64,000 nucleotides of DNA from Blastobasis lacticolella (lineage: Eukaryota > Arthropoda > Insecta > Lepidoptera > Blastobasidae): assembly GCA_905147135.1 (NCBI GenBank), contig LR990059.1:15089001-15153000 (forward strand). Direction: 5' to 3'. The translations under genes and the position numbers were made by a program. Positions 45,596 through 57,552 of this stretch are shown here, piece by piece. The notes beneath the pieces are model-generated. The model searched no databases. It worked only from the letters and a program-made list of their open reading frames with translations, and had not been told where the DNA came from. The stretch's first letter is position 1. Each line of letters begins with the position of its first letter.

Positions 45596-45850
45596 TGTAG
45601 CGACATCTATCGCTCCACTAGGGAAACTCAACGATACTCACATTACGAGTATACGAACACAAGGTTGGCAAGCATCCGCACATAGATGGCGCTAACCGTC
45701 CTGCATCGCGCTAGAGAAATGTGCCAACTTCCACGGCATATATACAACTTCCGACGATCAACTGTCGGGCCCTTGGTCCCCTGGTCACAACACCCGGCCA
45801 GGTGGGTAATTTACCCTTTTCCACCTTCTCCCCATCTTCGCTTGCCAACA
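45596..45850 (+). mobile_element. LTR-like relic with primer-binding-like site
   Basis: Begins TGTAGCGACATCTATCGC and ends CTTGCCAACA, directly followed by TTGGCGGCAACC, whose TGG could start a tRNA primer-binding site. It includes CATAGATGGCGC and a GGCATATATACAAC word. The copy at 13224-13420 is a shorter relative. No second LTR is seen, so it is a solo or truncated LTR. Confidence 0.6.
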
Positions 45851-46354
45851 TTGGCGGCAACCTTATCCTGCACCGCCAAAGTAACTTTTGATACATTTGT
45901 AAGCGCCTGTCCCACACACCTTCGACGTTGATTAAAAAAATTAAAACAAGTATTTATTGAATTAGGATTACGTTAATTAATCTCTTTTCTAAAGCTGACA
46001 AATCAGACCGGGACGGACGTGAGTCATCGATGCGCTCTGTTATAATAGGACCACGATAAGTCCGTATTGACTGACAGTAGTAAAAATTATAAAGTGTGGA
46101 TATGGCAATCATCTGGGGATAAACTGTCCTTGTCAGTCTTTCTTGTAAACATTCAGTTATTTAATCACTATTAGCTTGAACTTTTGTCTAAATTATTAAT
46201 CGTGCTGAATATTATCTGCCGCAAAAAGAAATTTAGTTGTTTTGCTCATTATTTAATATTACTTTACATAACTCACGAAAATAAACAATCCTACAGAAAT
46301 CAAATTGTTTGTTATGACTTTTATGAATGACGTTCTATGACAGATAAAAACCTT

Positions 46355-48057
46355 GGCATAAAGCTACGCGTCGACTAGCCCGCACCGCAAGAGCCGCACG
46401 CGCCGCACGCATCGCATTGAGATATTGCTGACGTTGCTGATGGCATGGCCACACTGGCCGCACCGCACGAACCGCAATTGCGGGCAGGGTTGCCAACTGT
46501 GTGTCATGATTTGGTACTAATAATGACATCTCAAAAAATACTTAGATGGTAACCCTGATCGCTCGTTCTCTGTGCTCTCAAAAAAATAATTTAAGTCTTT
46601 GCTGTATGTTGGTTATAGGATTATCCTCTCTCAAAGTGAAAAAGAGAAACAAAAATATACGGTTATCTCTCCAAATTTATCACCAATATCATCAGTTCTC
46701 AATTTATTCTTCGTCAAAATATTTATTTTAAATATAATATTGCCTATTGTATGAAAATAGTTTTATAAAAATAACGCTTCTTAATTTATTTTTCGCCAAA
46801 GTCAAAAAACACATTAAAAAATTTCTCCACGCTATCTCCCAATTTCGCCAGTATGACGAAAAAATTATCCAATGTGGCAACACTGTCAACGAGAATTTAT
46901 TTCTTCAAAAGAGAAGATTATATTTTCGATTGATCTATGCTCCAAAATCTTTGGTTTTGAGCAATAATCTAGAAGTCTCAGTCACAAATTTATAAAAAGT
47001 AACAATTGGCAATAGCAGAAGGTTCGAATGGGTACTTAACAACTTATCCTTCTCTATCAGACATGTCATATGCACCATTAAAAAAGGAAACAAAATATAG
47101 ATTGTGACTCAAGCTGTAAGTAGGCTCTAAAGTCGAAAATATTTGCAGCAAATTCTATAGTTTAATATCCGTGTGACGTCACGGGCCGGCCCTCAGGGTT
47201 CCCAACCCAGCGATTTCTTCCACAAATTTAGGGGTATGTGGGATTAGATATTTTAGATAATGTTCATATTGTTGGGGTATATTTAGTGGCTTAGGTACTT
47301 TGTTTATATTTAATTTTACATAAAATATTAAGGCAGATTAGAATGTAGCTTTAGACGCTGTCTAAAAAGTAAAGCGACTTAGGAAATTATAAGATTGATT
47401 GACATCAACAAGTAATCAACCTGATTTAGAATAATGAAGACGTCCATCTTTTAGCTCCTATCTTGTTGTATACCTACAGACGGTCCTCATTATTCAATCA
47501 GTTATGCTTAGGTATCTACTTGTTGATTTCAATCAATCTTATAATTTCGCTGGTTGCTAAACTTCTTAGACAGAGTTTAACACATTAAGTTTACAGATGT
47601 TGTACGCGTACAAGGAAGGAGATTAATGTCTATGAGGCCAGCTCAGGACATTTCTTTTGTTATAAAATTGGTCAGCAGCGTTTCCTGTTTTTTGATTTAC
47701 GTGCCAAGCGTGGAGTTTGTGACAAACCCCCCCACTAGTTTATAGCAGGCTTAAATACTGAAGTGCAGTTACAATTTAAACTTACAATTTTTTTCTTATA
47801 TTTATGGGTAAATATTTTAGGACTTAGTCTCCCATTTCAGGCAAATAACGCCTTTTTTTCTTGTATCCCTGTCCGCATCGCCCGCATTTTATGCTGGTAT
47901 CCCTAACTACTGACAATGCGGTGCGGCTGTGCGGCGCGGCCAGTGCGGGTAGTGAACGCACTCCTATACAAACTCATACAAAGCAACCCGAAATGCGATG
48001 TGTGCGGCGCGTGCGGCTCGTGCGGTGCGGGCTAGTCGACGCGTAGCTTAAGTTGCC
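46355..48057. mobile_element. Non-autonomous DNA element with long GC-rich inverted ends
   Basis: The left arm (AAGCTACGCGTCGACTAGCC, then CGCACCGCAAGAGCCGCACG) returns as its reverse complement at the right edge (GGCTAGTCGACGCGTAGCTT). Nearly 60 bases match, and a weaker match extends to about 150. The outermost GGCA/TGCC also pair. The ends are far richer in GC than the 1.4-kb interior, which holds no transposase, only short frames. I could not settle the target duplication. Confidence 0.8.
47345..47585. mobile_element. Foldback MITE nested in the GC-ended element
   Basis: Two arms of about 90 bases, 47350-47440 and 47485-47580, are imperfect reverse complements. They share AAATTATAAGATTGATTGA and ATCAACAAGTA, separated by a short spacer. 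The layout suggests a small foldback insertion inside the larger element. Confidence 0.7.
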
Positions 48058-48059
48058 AT

Positions 48060-49143
48060 ACCTACATTTTATTTTTTTAATAGGGATTCGGACTTAGCGT
48101 GGTCTTATTCTACACCACATTCTGCGTCCGCGGTTGAGAGGGATATCGACACATTTATTTACTAGTTTATTATATAATTTGCAGCAATCACATTTGGCTA
48201 CAATCAAGAATAGATATAAGTCGTACTGCCAATTGCAAAACTGCAATGTACAAATGGGATTAGTGAAGCTAAAAATACCATATAGCTAAGTAACTATACC
48301 AAAACATGAATTGTTTAATAATGACGGATTAAATAACAATTTCATGATTAACATAGTAATGTCGTGTGAGTGCGTGGGTATGTGTACGTGTGTGTATGTT
48401 CATGTGTATGCCTAAATACATGAATAAATAATCATGTGATAGCTCAGCCGCTGATCATTATAACTATTATCCGTGTTATAGATGCGTTCTTATCACGGAC
48501 ATTGATAAGGTCCATTGCATTTTACAAAGGTATCCCAGTAGGTATCCACCTTTCTTTGTGGTTGTTTTCATTGTGATTTTATGAACTGGACACAAAGACA
48601 ATATTTTCTCTAATTTCTAATATCGTTCTTAAGCATAGTACCTATACAAATTTTTTCTCTGTGCTCTCAAGTCGATGAACGATAGCCCGAAATTTTCCTT
48701 CATCGCACAGTGCTCCACTCCCATACATCCAAAACCGAAGGTAAATAAAATGCTTACTTTTACTTTTATTTTAAAGACAACTTACTGTAGTGCAACAATG
48801 CGATTACACACACCCTATGAATTATTCAGGCACCTACGGAAAGGAGGCTCCACATATTAGCATGTCAATTACGAGCAGTGTTGCCAGAAGCCGATATTCA
48901 AAAGTAACACAAGGCAGCTCAAAGAGTAATTTTTTCACGAGAAAAGCAACAATATAGTTTTTTATATTTTTATAGTTACTGTTCTCGTGAAAATTTTAAA
49001 CTGTAAAGAGACGGGATAATTCTCACAACGTTAACTTGGAAAATCGATTTATTACTTTATCACAACTTCATCAGCACGAGAAGCATCGATCTAATCGACA
49101 TTTTTTTTACCCTCAAACCCAATCAAGCTCCACCGCGTCACCG
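48060..49143. other. Intergenic, no gene recognised
   Basis: AT-rich with GTGTGTRTGT runs near 48365-48410. No conserved frame or repeat relationship is evident up to the start of the segmental duplication. Confidence 0.4.
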
Positions 49144-49320
49144 CAACAACGATACCCGCTTTTTTGAAGAAAAATAATCGAACATAATATCCCACATGGT
49201 CATGGCCTTAAATAAATCAACACAATACTTCTTTAATCAAAACTAATCATTCGCGAATGATATTCATGGGACAAATTAATGATCGATTCAGCACAGCATT
49301 TTAACAGTACTGTGGGCTTA

Positions 49321-49390
49321 CCAAAGAGATTGGAATGTTAGCGACCTTCATAGACTGGCAAGAAGGTCGCTAACATTCCAATCTCTTTGG
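49321..49390. repeat. Perfect 29-bp inverted repeat with 12-nt loop
   Basis: CCAAAGAGATTGGAATGTTA continues to GCGACCTTC; the right arm 49362-49390 is its exact reverse complement. In copy B (57483-57552) the arms have two changes. Transcribed from either strand it would fold into a 29-bp stem. Confidence 0.92.
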
Positions 49391-49737
49391 GGCTCACCAT
49401 GAGCTCTTATAGCAGGACCTAAACAGAACTGCCCTGCTTATTCGTACCATGATCAACATTTAGCAGGCTTGCCGGCTTGTCAGAAAAACAATAATTCTAT
49501 TCTTAAATCGTTTACAGAAATTTTGTATGAAGTATCGTACCATGACCATGAATTTGACAACAGCCAATTTCTCTAAGGTGTTTCAACATTTAGTATATAT
49601 GAAAAGTTGTTCCGCTGATAACCATGGGACTTATCTATAGTGGGAAAGAGATAATTTTTTAGTGCTGTCTCGTATTGTTGAAGACAAGTCGACGTGGCAA
49701 TCGCGGTATGAGGCACGCGCGGAAAAGATATAATAGT

Positions 49738-49915
49738 ATTTGTCGAGATCTACATTTCGGATGATAGGTTTAAGTTTGACAGCTGTCACTTGAAATGAAG
49801 ATCTCGACGAGTGCTATAATTTCCCTTTAGAAACTAGTTCTCTAGGACCAATAGATTCAGAGCTATTAAAGATTTAATTTTGACAGCTGTCACACGAAAT
49901 GGTAGGTTAATAATT
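49738..49915. repeat. Palindromic minisatellite, two units, centred on TGACAGCTGTCA
   Basis: Units contain GATCTCGACGAGTGCT, CTTTAGAAACTAGTTCTC and TTTGACAGCTGTCA, with a period of about 105 bases. The outer words TCGAGATCTACATTTC and GAAATGAAGATCTCGA are nearly inverted around the TGACAGCTGTCA centre. Copy B has three TGACAGCTGTCA centres (57900-58170). Confidence 0.75.
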
Positions 49916-50092
49916 CTATCGACTCGATGTTTGATTATTCGATTGAATTAAAATGTTGCATACGCATCTAAATTAGATGACCCTTCAATATTATGGTGTC
50001 AATAAGTTGATCTGATGATGGAGACGGAAGATGACACAATATTATTGTGAGGAGGAAGATTCGGAAAAGTGGTAACAAGAAATATCAACATC

Positions 50093-50511
50093 AATGAGCA
50101 GTTTTCCAATAAATTTTCTCAAGCATTCCTAACCACTCACTAGATGGCGCCCCGACAATTTTGGTAATTGATAATCGCTTAAAATAGGTTCTTAGCAGAC
50201 AGGATATAAACACTGGGTACGTTGTATTGGATAATATTGTATTTATTAAGAGTTTTCAACCATTTTAGAGGTTGTAATAATAATGGAACATAGTGCCAAC
50301 TTCTGTAAATATTACTTTTTACACTTCGTTCAACATTTAACAGTTATGTTTATATTAATAAACATTTTATTTTTAAGATTAGTATTAGTTGGCTGCATGA
50401 AATCACTGCCACCATCATACAGATTAAAAAAAGATTACCAAAATTGTAGGAGCGCCATCTATTGATGCTTTTTGAAACCAATTATCAATACCTACTGGAA
50501 AACTCCTCATT
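50093..50511. mobile_element. Inverted-end block, position A
   Basis: Begins AATGAGCAGTTTTCCA and ends TGGAAAACTCCTCATT, reverse complements with one mismatch. About 419 bp, no protein. In copy B the same block sits elsewhere (59728-60563), and the sequence here is closed up (CATCAATTATCGAG). Confidence 0.8.
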
Positions 50512-50729
50512 ATCGAGTGATTTCGCATAACTAGAAAATTAACATGTCGACCTGTCGTGGACAGTAGGTACGTCATCATTGATAGCTAAAGACCACAAGG
50601 ATATTAGCACGTGCCCGAAATCAGAACTAATGCCATAATCTTGTAAACACTTACTTTTGACAGAGTTGCAGTTTGACATCCACGCCTCCTCCAAGTGCCA
50701 AAAGATCCTTGTAGGTCTGTAGCAGGCCA

Positions 50730-50982
50730 GTAGCCGTATTCACAATGATTCGAAACCGTTTCCGAATGATTCGACACGAAATTCGTGAGCGGCGAATCCG
50801 TGTCGATCGATTCGAAAAGTGTTATTCAGAATCCCGATAAATTCCGCGGAATCTCTACTCTCTATAACATATGAAAGTATTATCAAAATTAACTGAAACC
50901 ACATTTTCCTAAGAACTTTTGCAGAGTCCTTTGTCGATTCCGTATCCGAATCCGATTTCCGAGCCATTGTGAATACAGCTAC
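50730..50982. mobile_element. MITE with GTAGCCGTATTCACAATG-type ends (copy A)
   Basis: The left end GTAGCCGTATTCACAATG and the right end CATTGTGAATACAGCTAC are reverse complements with one mismatch; the next 20 bases inward also pair loosely. The minus-strand 97-codon frame crossing it is almost unchanged in copy B but resembles no known protein. Confidence 0.75.
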
Positions 50983-51139
50983 AGATACAATAACCGTTAA
51001 CCGAGGCATTCTAATTGTGCAGTAGTAGTTCACCGAAAGCCCCTAATGGTACGATTCTAAGCAATCCTGTTTAAGGCTTGTCTTTAAACTGTACGAAACT
51101 TGGATGGTTGTTAAAAAGTTCATGGTAACCCCACAGCTC

Positions 51140-51245
51140 ACCATTTTTATCAGCTCAGCTTGGGTCAGCTTGGCTCAGCTCAACATAGCTCGGCTTACTT
51201 GTCCCCTCAAGGCAGCTCAGCGAAACAGCTCAACTCTCTTTCTCT
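51140..51245 (+). repeat. CAGCT-rich short repeat (copy B at 59010-59115)
   Basis: The words CAGCTCAGCTTGGGTCAGCT and TTGGCTCAGCTC repeat with loose 10- and 5-base periods; copy B has extra units. No gene is implied. Confidence 0.6.
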
Positions 51246-51974
51246 TACAAAACGTTAAACGCTTGAGTAGTGTATGCAGGTATTCTGTGGCAGTGTACAG
51301 GTGCCATAATACATTGACGTGTATCCGAACGTGAGAAACAAATACAGGGGACTCCCCTGTTTCTGTCTTTCATGTGGCGGCCCGGGTTGCCAGATCAAAT
51401 TAACAAAATTACCGAACATTGCCTGCAAACAGTACAGTCGACATCATAATTATTGACCTGCCCAAAACCAGAATAAGATGAGCTAGCGTCTCTATTACGC
51501 GCGTATTATCTGATTATTTTTGAACGAAGGAACTGTGTTACAAAATCACTTCATTACATATAGGACACACGATAAAAAGGAGGGGGCGTCAGTCCCTTTT
51601 CATCAGCAACGCCTTTATCAGCGACATGTTAGGACAATAATGAATGTGGCGTAAAAAGACACTAACATGCTACGGATACTAGTGACGTTATTTATTACCC
51701 ATCTGTAGCACTTTATTTGAGTGAAGTTCGTGAGAGCTATAGCTAAATACTCAGGTAACAGCAATGTCAGCTGCTTTTCTACTGGTTTGGGAAGGTCATT
51801 AGGTATGCTGTCTTCTGTACCAAGGTAAAAAATATATACCTACCCACAATTTAAGGTTTCGCTCTAACTGCCTTATGCTACTTGTAGTAAACAATGAAAA
51901 TGCATCGATGAAGGTAAGTTAAGTAATAAAAATCTGCATCAGCTTGAGAATTATAATACCTACATAGGCAGATC

Positions 51975-52115
51975 AACGGCTGTTAGCAGGGTCACGGAGG
52001 TCAGACGGCAGTCGCTCCACTGTAATTACCTTATCTGGCAAATCGTGGATAATGGTCATGGCGGACTCCGAACCCTCGCGCGCGACAGCACAACCGGGAC
52101 ATTAACGCCAAGATG
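51975..52115 (+). repeat. tRNA-SINE (family C) 3' half in copy A
   Basis: Shares CACGGAGGTCAGACGGCAGT, CTGTAATTACCTTATCTGGC and GGGACATTAACGCCAAGATG with 19165-19520. In copy B the middle is replaced by a short AGATTAGATTAGATTAGAT run. Confidence 0.7.
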
Positions 52116-52259
52116 ATTTTAGGTAGATCAACGGAGGACCACAAAAAGTTGGTGGGAAGCCGGACAAGAGGCACAGAGCCGATCGGCGGGCGATAGGTGC
52201 GGCTTTGGAAGCCTATGCCCAGCAGTGGGCGCGCTGTGGCTAAAATTATTATTATTATT

Positions 52260-53010
52260 GTTGTTTATCAGGCAGGCAGTTGTGAACAACTGTTGGGTTG
52301 CCTGCATCCGGCTTCTCCCTAACCAAAATTATTCTTCCTGTTCTGATCTTAAGAATTTGTCTATTCTATTTCTAAATCCGTTTGTGTTCTCTGCGGTCAC
52401 CACCGCCTCAGGCAGCCCGTTCCAGGCTCTTACAACACGATTGGTCAGGAAGTGTCGGTGTGAGTTGTTTTTGGAAAACCGCCCATCCAGTTTCAGAGGA
52501 TGTCCTCGTAAGTGGGGGTTTTTGATCAAGACAAATAAATTTTCAAACTCGTGGACGTCGTAATGCCCGTTGATGATTTTAAATGTCTCGATTAGGTCGC
52601 CACGTTCTCTGCGTTTCTTTAACGTTATCAAGTTGAGCAGGTTTAATCTCTCATCGTAAGTTAGCCTCTTGAGCTGCCTGGCAGGTTCGTAAAACTTTGC
52701 TGCTCTTTTTCGAGTAACTCTTCGTCCTTGATAAAGTAAGGGTTTCATATTTGAAATGCATATTTCAAGATTGGCCTAATATATGATTTATAGATTTTTA
52801 GCATCATCTCCGGTGTCATGGTTCCAAACGCTTTCCTTATGATGTAGATCAAACTTTTTGATTTCTTGGCTATAGTTGCTATGTGTTCTCCCCATTTTAG
52901 GTCCTCTGTGATATGCACTCCCAAGTCAATCTGTTCCTGTACGTCACGTAGTTGAACATTGTTTAGCTGGTATGTTAGATGAGGGTTTCTGTGACCAATG
53001 TGACTATGCT
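52260..53010 (-). pseudogene. CR1-like LINE C-terminal fragment (copy A)
   Basis: Leftward translation gives RQLKRLTYDERLNLLNL, KKRRERGDLIETFKIINGHY and SHRHFLTNRVVRAWNGLPEA, matching the end of the LINE at 37823. A broken upstream part (to about 53010) gives further thumb-domain words. The polyprotein start and catalytic core are absent. Copy B of this fragment is at 60894-61985. Confidence 0.78.
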
Positions 53011-53016
53011 GTGTGA

Positions 53017-54074
53017 CTAATTACCAGGGGCGTAGCTACCGCCGTATCTGCCGTATCAATTATACGGGGCCCCCGGGCCATAGAGGCCCCCGAACGTGTG
53101 TAAACAAAAATTCGTTTTCCATTATTTCAGTTAAACTTTCCCTATTTCCCGAAAAAAATAATAATTTTATAGAGAATTTCAGACCAGGGTTGGGGGCCCC
53201 CTCCGCAAAAAAGGCAATTGAAATCAAGTGATACAATCCGTTTTCATTGACCTTTCGTTAAAGAGATATTTATTATCTTTATTGAAAAAAAAAACAAGAC
53301 AACGTAGTGCCCTTCACGCGCACTCATTTATTACTTCATTGAACTTTGTGTAAAATGTGCGCCTATCAGATGGCAAAAATGACAACAATTTTGATTTTCA
53401 TATTTTCAGCACTATCGGTAGCACCAAAGGCTTAAGAAACTCCTTACTCCGTTCTTTCCTAAACGGGTCACATGAACATGGTTCATAATAATCTTGGCCG
53501 TGTGGGCCAACACATAATGGTCTTGGCTCACACGCAATCAATCTTTGAATTTGTCTGTTTTCAAGTTAATAATGGAACGTTTTAATAGCCAAAATATCAA
53601 GAAATTTCGAGTTTTTACGCTCGCTCATTAACTGTTCGCGAAGTTGATTTTATTATACAATCTCATCTAAAATTTCGAGATATCCCGGCGCTATCGTCAT
53701 ATTGCTGATTTTACTGTATTTTTTATTAAAATCGCGCAAGGTTTTAATGGATAAATTACAAAAATTTCGAGCTCGCTGCGCTCGCTTATTCAATGATATA
53801 AGTTATAATCGCGTAAGGTATTAATATAGCCAAGCCAAAGGCAATCAATATCAAAAATTCCTAGCCCTACCTAGCCTCGCGAACCTGACTGTTAAGAGTC
53901 TATTGTCACACAAATGTAGAGCTGGCTATGCTAGTCCATTTATTGACTTAAGCTAAGACTTGGATTTAAGTTACTCATTAGTACCCCCCCGTAGTTGAGG
54001 GTATCTGCCAGGGGGCCCCTACACAACTATTGATACGAGGCCCCCGAAGGGCACGCTACGCCACTGCTAATTAC
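53017..54074. mobile_element. Non-autonomous hAT element with 8-bp target duplication
   Basis: The element 53025-54066 (1042 bp) begins CAGGGGCGTAGCTA and ends GCTACGCCACTG. CTAATTAC flanks it at 53017-53024 and 54067-54074, while copy B has a single CTAATTAC at the same place. Interior words GGGGCCCCC near both ends extend the symmetry. No transposase frame is present. Confidence 0.95.
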
Positions 54075-55179
54075 TGATGGAAAGATATTGCAAATTTAAT
54101 TATCTAGCCTTTGTTTGATATAGATAGATATTTACTTAATGTTAGACAATTATAAAAAAGTTTACCTATATCGACTTATAAACTTTACTACTATTAAAAA
54201 TATACTTACCTACCTACCGAAAACATACCGATTTACTCATAAGGAATACCCAACACGTAGTCAAATTACCAACAGTTTGGTAAAATACCGAATACATGGC
54301 AAGCCTATTTATGACTCGTCTTGTCATGTTGTGTGTGTGCGATTGTAAGCACAGATTACTATATATTTGTAAGCTGTTAATCGTCTCCTTAGATCACAGA
54401 TTAATTATTACTTTTCTATATCTTAGTTCTCAAAGCAAAAGTTTTCTTAATCTTAGTGCCATCTCCTCACTCACAGAAGAAAATAATTCGGTAATAATTG
54501 TTTGTTTATAGACACCCCACCACTGTTTTATCTTCGTTCACCTAGTGATTCGCCGATGTCACAAATAAAACGTTAAGTCGGTTGTTAATGTAATATAAAG
54601 AAGGTAAGTTTTTAGATATACTAGATATTGTACTTACCTAATGCGCTTGATACATTTGGCTAAATTCTGTATAGGTTTTGGTGAATTGGTGACCACTATT
54701 ATAGGTATCAATCAATCATTAAAAGATAGGATCAGATAAATGATAAATAAATTATATTTTTATATATTAGTTTAGGTACACTTTTTAATTTAATTTGTAG
54801 GTATAGGTTTTATCTTTGTCTGTATTTTGTATTTATGTTGTTTGTGTATTTATAAATATGGGCCTCAGTTGCCTGAAATAAATGAATAAATAAATAAATA
54901 AAACAGATATGCGTAAAATATGCTACTAAAAATCATGTCCTCAAGAGTTTGGGACCAAAAAAGCGCCATATTCTTAGAGATTGTAACTTTGTTTGTACCT
55001 CAGGAACACAGGTACAATGTAGGTTGGTAGGATTGGTAGAGTAACAAATAATGACAAATGAACACAGTATTTTATGGGACTAGCCTCCCAGCGGCTTTCA
55101 CCCGCGTGATCTCCAAACGTTCAACTTTCCCGCGGCATCCGTTTATTTAACCGGGATAAAAAGTAGTCTAGGTATATCA

Positions 55180-57309
55180 GCTGGAGCCGTCCTCCAACAA
55201 CGCATCTGTAATAGATGGCAACCACTCGGCTACTTCTCGAAGAAATTCTCCGACGCACAACAGAAGTACAGTACATTCGACCGCGAACTACTAGCTATTT
55301 ACATGGCAGTCAAGCATTTCAGAAAAATGTTCGAAGGAAGAGAAACCATAGTTTTCACCGATCATAAGCCGCTTACCTACGTACTACACAAGTCGCCATC
55401 GCCATCCGAGCTACCGCGCCGAGCACGCCAACTGCAATTCATCAGCGAATTCATCACCGACATTCGTCACGTGACTGGCCAAGATAACGTCGTCGCCGAC
55501 GCCCTCAGCCGCGTCGAAAGTATCGCCTGCCCAACGACACTCAATTACGAAGAAATCGCAAGAGCGCAAGAAAGAGACAGCACGATAACGAAGCTCGAGA
55601 AACAAAGTAATTTATGCCTACGTAAAATTACTTTACCTAACTCGAACACTACTCTATACTGCGAGACGTCTACTCAACACATGCGACCATACCTACCGCT
55701 GCCGTACCGCAAGATATCATTCGATGCAGTCCACATCAGCCACCCAGGAGTACGCACCACCCGAAAGCTTGTCATGCAAAAATACTTTTGGCCATCGATG
55801 AACAAGGACGTTGGCACCTGGGCCAAACAATGCCTACGCTGCCAACAATGTAAGATACATCGCCACACGTCAAGCGAACTATCTTCGTTCCCACCGGCAG
55901 ACAGATTTCAGCACATCCACATCGACATAGTCGGACCGCTACCCCCTACGCGGCACGGCTACCGCTATCTAATCACAATGATCGACCGACTTACAAGATG
56001 GCCCGAAGCAATACCTACCGAAGAAATCACCGCCGAAGACGTGGCGAAAGTAATTTACGAACATTGGATAACCCGTTTTGGCTGTCCACAAACCATCACA
56101 ACCGACCAAGGACGACAGTTCGAGAGCCAGCTATTTACCTACCTAACGAAAATAATGGGAATAGAAAAAACACGCACAACACCGTATCACCCGCAAGCAA
56201 ACGGTATCGTCGAGCGCTGGCATCGCAGTTTAAAAGCGGCACTGAAAACGCGACTCTCCGGACAAACTACGTGGATCGAAGAATTACCTACCGTTTTGCT
56301 GGGACTTCGAACCGCACTACGTAACGACACGAATATCAGCGCTGCCGAACTTACCTACGGCTACAACTTGCGCCTACCTGGAGATTTTTTTGCTACCACT
56401 ACACAAACCGAAAATCTGCAAATCGCCGACTACAACTACGTATCCCAACTACGAAAAACAATTAACACTCTGAAACCAAAGCAACCACTACCATCACATG
56501 CAAGCAACAGACCGATCTTCGTGCATAAAGACCTACAAACCTGCAGCTACGTTTTCGTAAGAATCGACGCTGTAAAAAAGCCGCTACAACCACCGTACGA
56601 GGGGCCCTACAAGGTCATTGACCGAGACAGAAAAATATTTACCGTTCAACTACCACAACGACAAGCTAAAATATCAATCGACCGACTCAAGCCTGCCTAC
56701 ACACTGAACGAGACCGCTGAAAATGAATACAACTCCACTACCCAACGACAACAAATCAACAGAAACGACCCTGAAACGAAGATACCTACATCGAGACAAC
56801 AGCCGACCACAATGCGAAACACGAGACCAACACAATACAAGACACGAGCCGGACGCACCACCAAACTACCTGCACGCTTCGCTTGAGGGGGAGTACTGTA
56901 GCTACCGTATTGTATTCGTATAAAAGTCGTGAAACTCGTGTTCTATAATAAATAGAACGAATGCGTATTTAGCCACAGAGAACGTATTAGGTCACGAAAC
57001 TCAAGATTGCGTTCTGAAAAGAACGACTTGTCTGGGTTTGTTCTTCACGCCACGGAGCTCCAGCGCAGCTTCAGAAGACCACCGGAGTTCGCCGCCGCTG
57101 TAGTCGCCACCGTACGCGCCGAGCTTCCGATGTGCTGTCCCTCGATGCGCCGGCCAAATGGGCGTCCGGAAAAGTCTTCTTCGTCTCGCGCGTGCGCGAA
57201 GCGCACGTGCGGGGAGACCGAATTTGGGGCGAACCCACTGTCGGTGATGTGTGTACGCGGCCCGTAGAAACGGGCCGGTCGTGGGGTTGAGCGCCTTCAT
57301 CACCTCCAA
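55180..57309 (+). mobile_element. 3' fragment of a gypsy element at the duplication junction
   Basis: Starts abruptly inside RNase H where copy A ends, and finishes at the end of an LTR where copy B begins. The integrase tail and polypurine tract (CTTGAGGGGGAGTAC) match the gag-only element at 21059. The LTR (56897-57309, 413 bp) matches only its first 270 bases and its end CCTCCAA, with a different GC-rich middle. Confidence 0.88.
55184..56886 (+). CDS. Gypsy RNase H (partial) and integrase
   Basis: Open from the 5' break; an internal ATG lies at 55303. RNase H words come first: GAVLQQRICNRW, STFDRELLAIYMAVKHFR, TDHKPLTYVLH and DNVVADALSR. A zinc-binding H2C2 follows: H and H in ISHPGVRTTRKLV, then CLRCQQC. 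The integrase core has the DDE triad: D in HIHIDIVGPLPP, D in TTDQGRQFES and E in NGIVERWHRSLK. A C-terminal module (PYEGPYKVIDRDRKIFTV) and a polar tail end the protein. Integrase joins cDNA ends to chromosomal DNA. Reverse transcriptase, protease and gag are missing, but this part has no stop. Confidence 0.92.
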
Positions 57310-57482
57310 CCACCACGATACCCGCTATTTTGAAGAAAAATAATCGAACATAATATCCCACATGATCCCTTAAATAAATCAACACAATACTTCTTTAATC
57401 AAAACTAATCATTCGCGAATGATATTCATGGGACAAATTAATGATCGATTCAGCACAGCATTTTAACAGTACTGTGGCCTTT

Positions 57483-57552
57483 CCAAAGAGATTGGAATGT
57501 TAGTGACCTTCATAGACTGGCAATAAGGTCGCTAACATTCCAATCTCTTTGG
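57483..57552. repeat. Copy B of the 29-bp hairpin, two arm changes
   Basis: Arms as at 49321-49390, but GCGACC reads GTGACC on the left arm and GAAGG reads TAAGG on the right. The two changes fall at different stem positions, so each causes one mismatch or wobble. Confidence 0.85.

Larger units (their letters stand above)
49144..55179. repeat. Segmental duplication, copy A
   Basis: From GATACCCGCTTTTTTGAAG to TAGTCTAGGTATATCA the sequence matches copy B (57310-63145) in the same order and orientation, with scattered substitutions and small indels. It differs by carrying a hAT element (53025-54066), by placing an inverted-end block at 50093, and by lacking the Harbinger MITE and the inserted family A repeat of copy B. 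No host gene is evident within it. Confidence 0.9.

Noticed and set aside
50740..51033. 97-codon protein gene duplicated at 58610
   Set aside because: It spans the inverted ends of a MITE and resembles no known protein; conservation is explained by the recent duplication.
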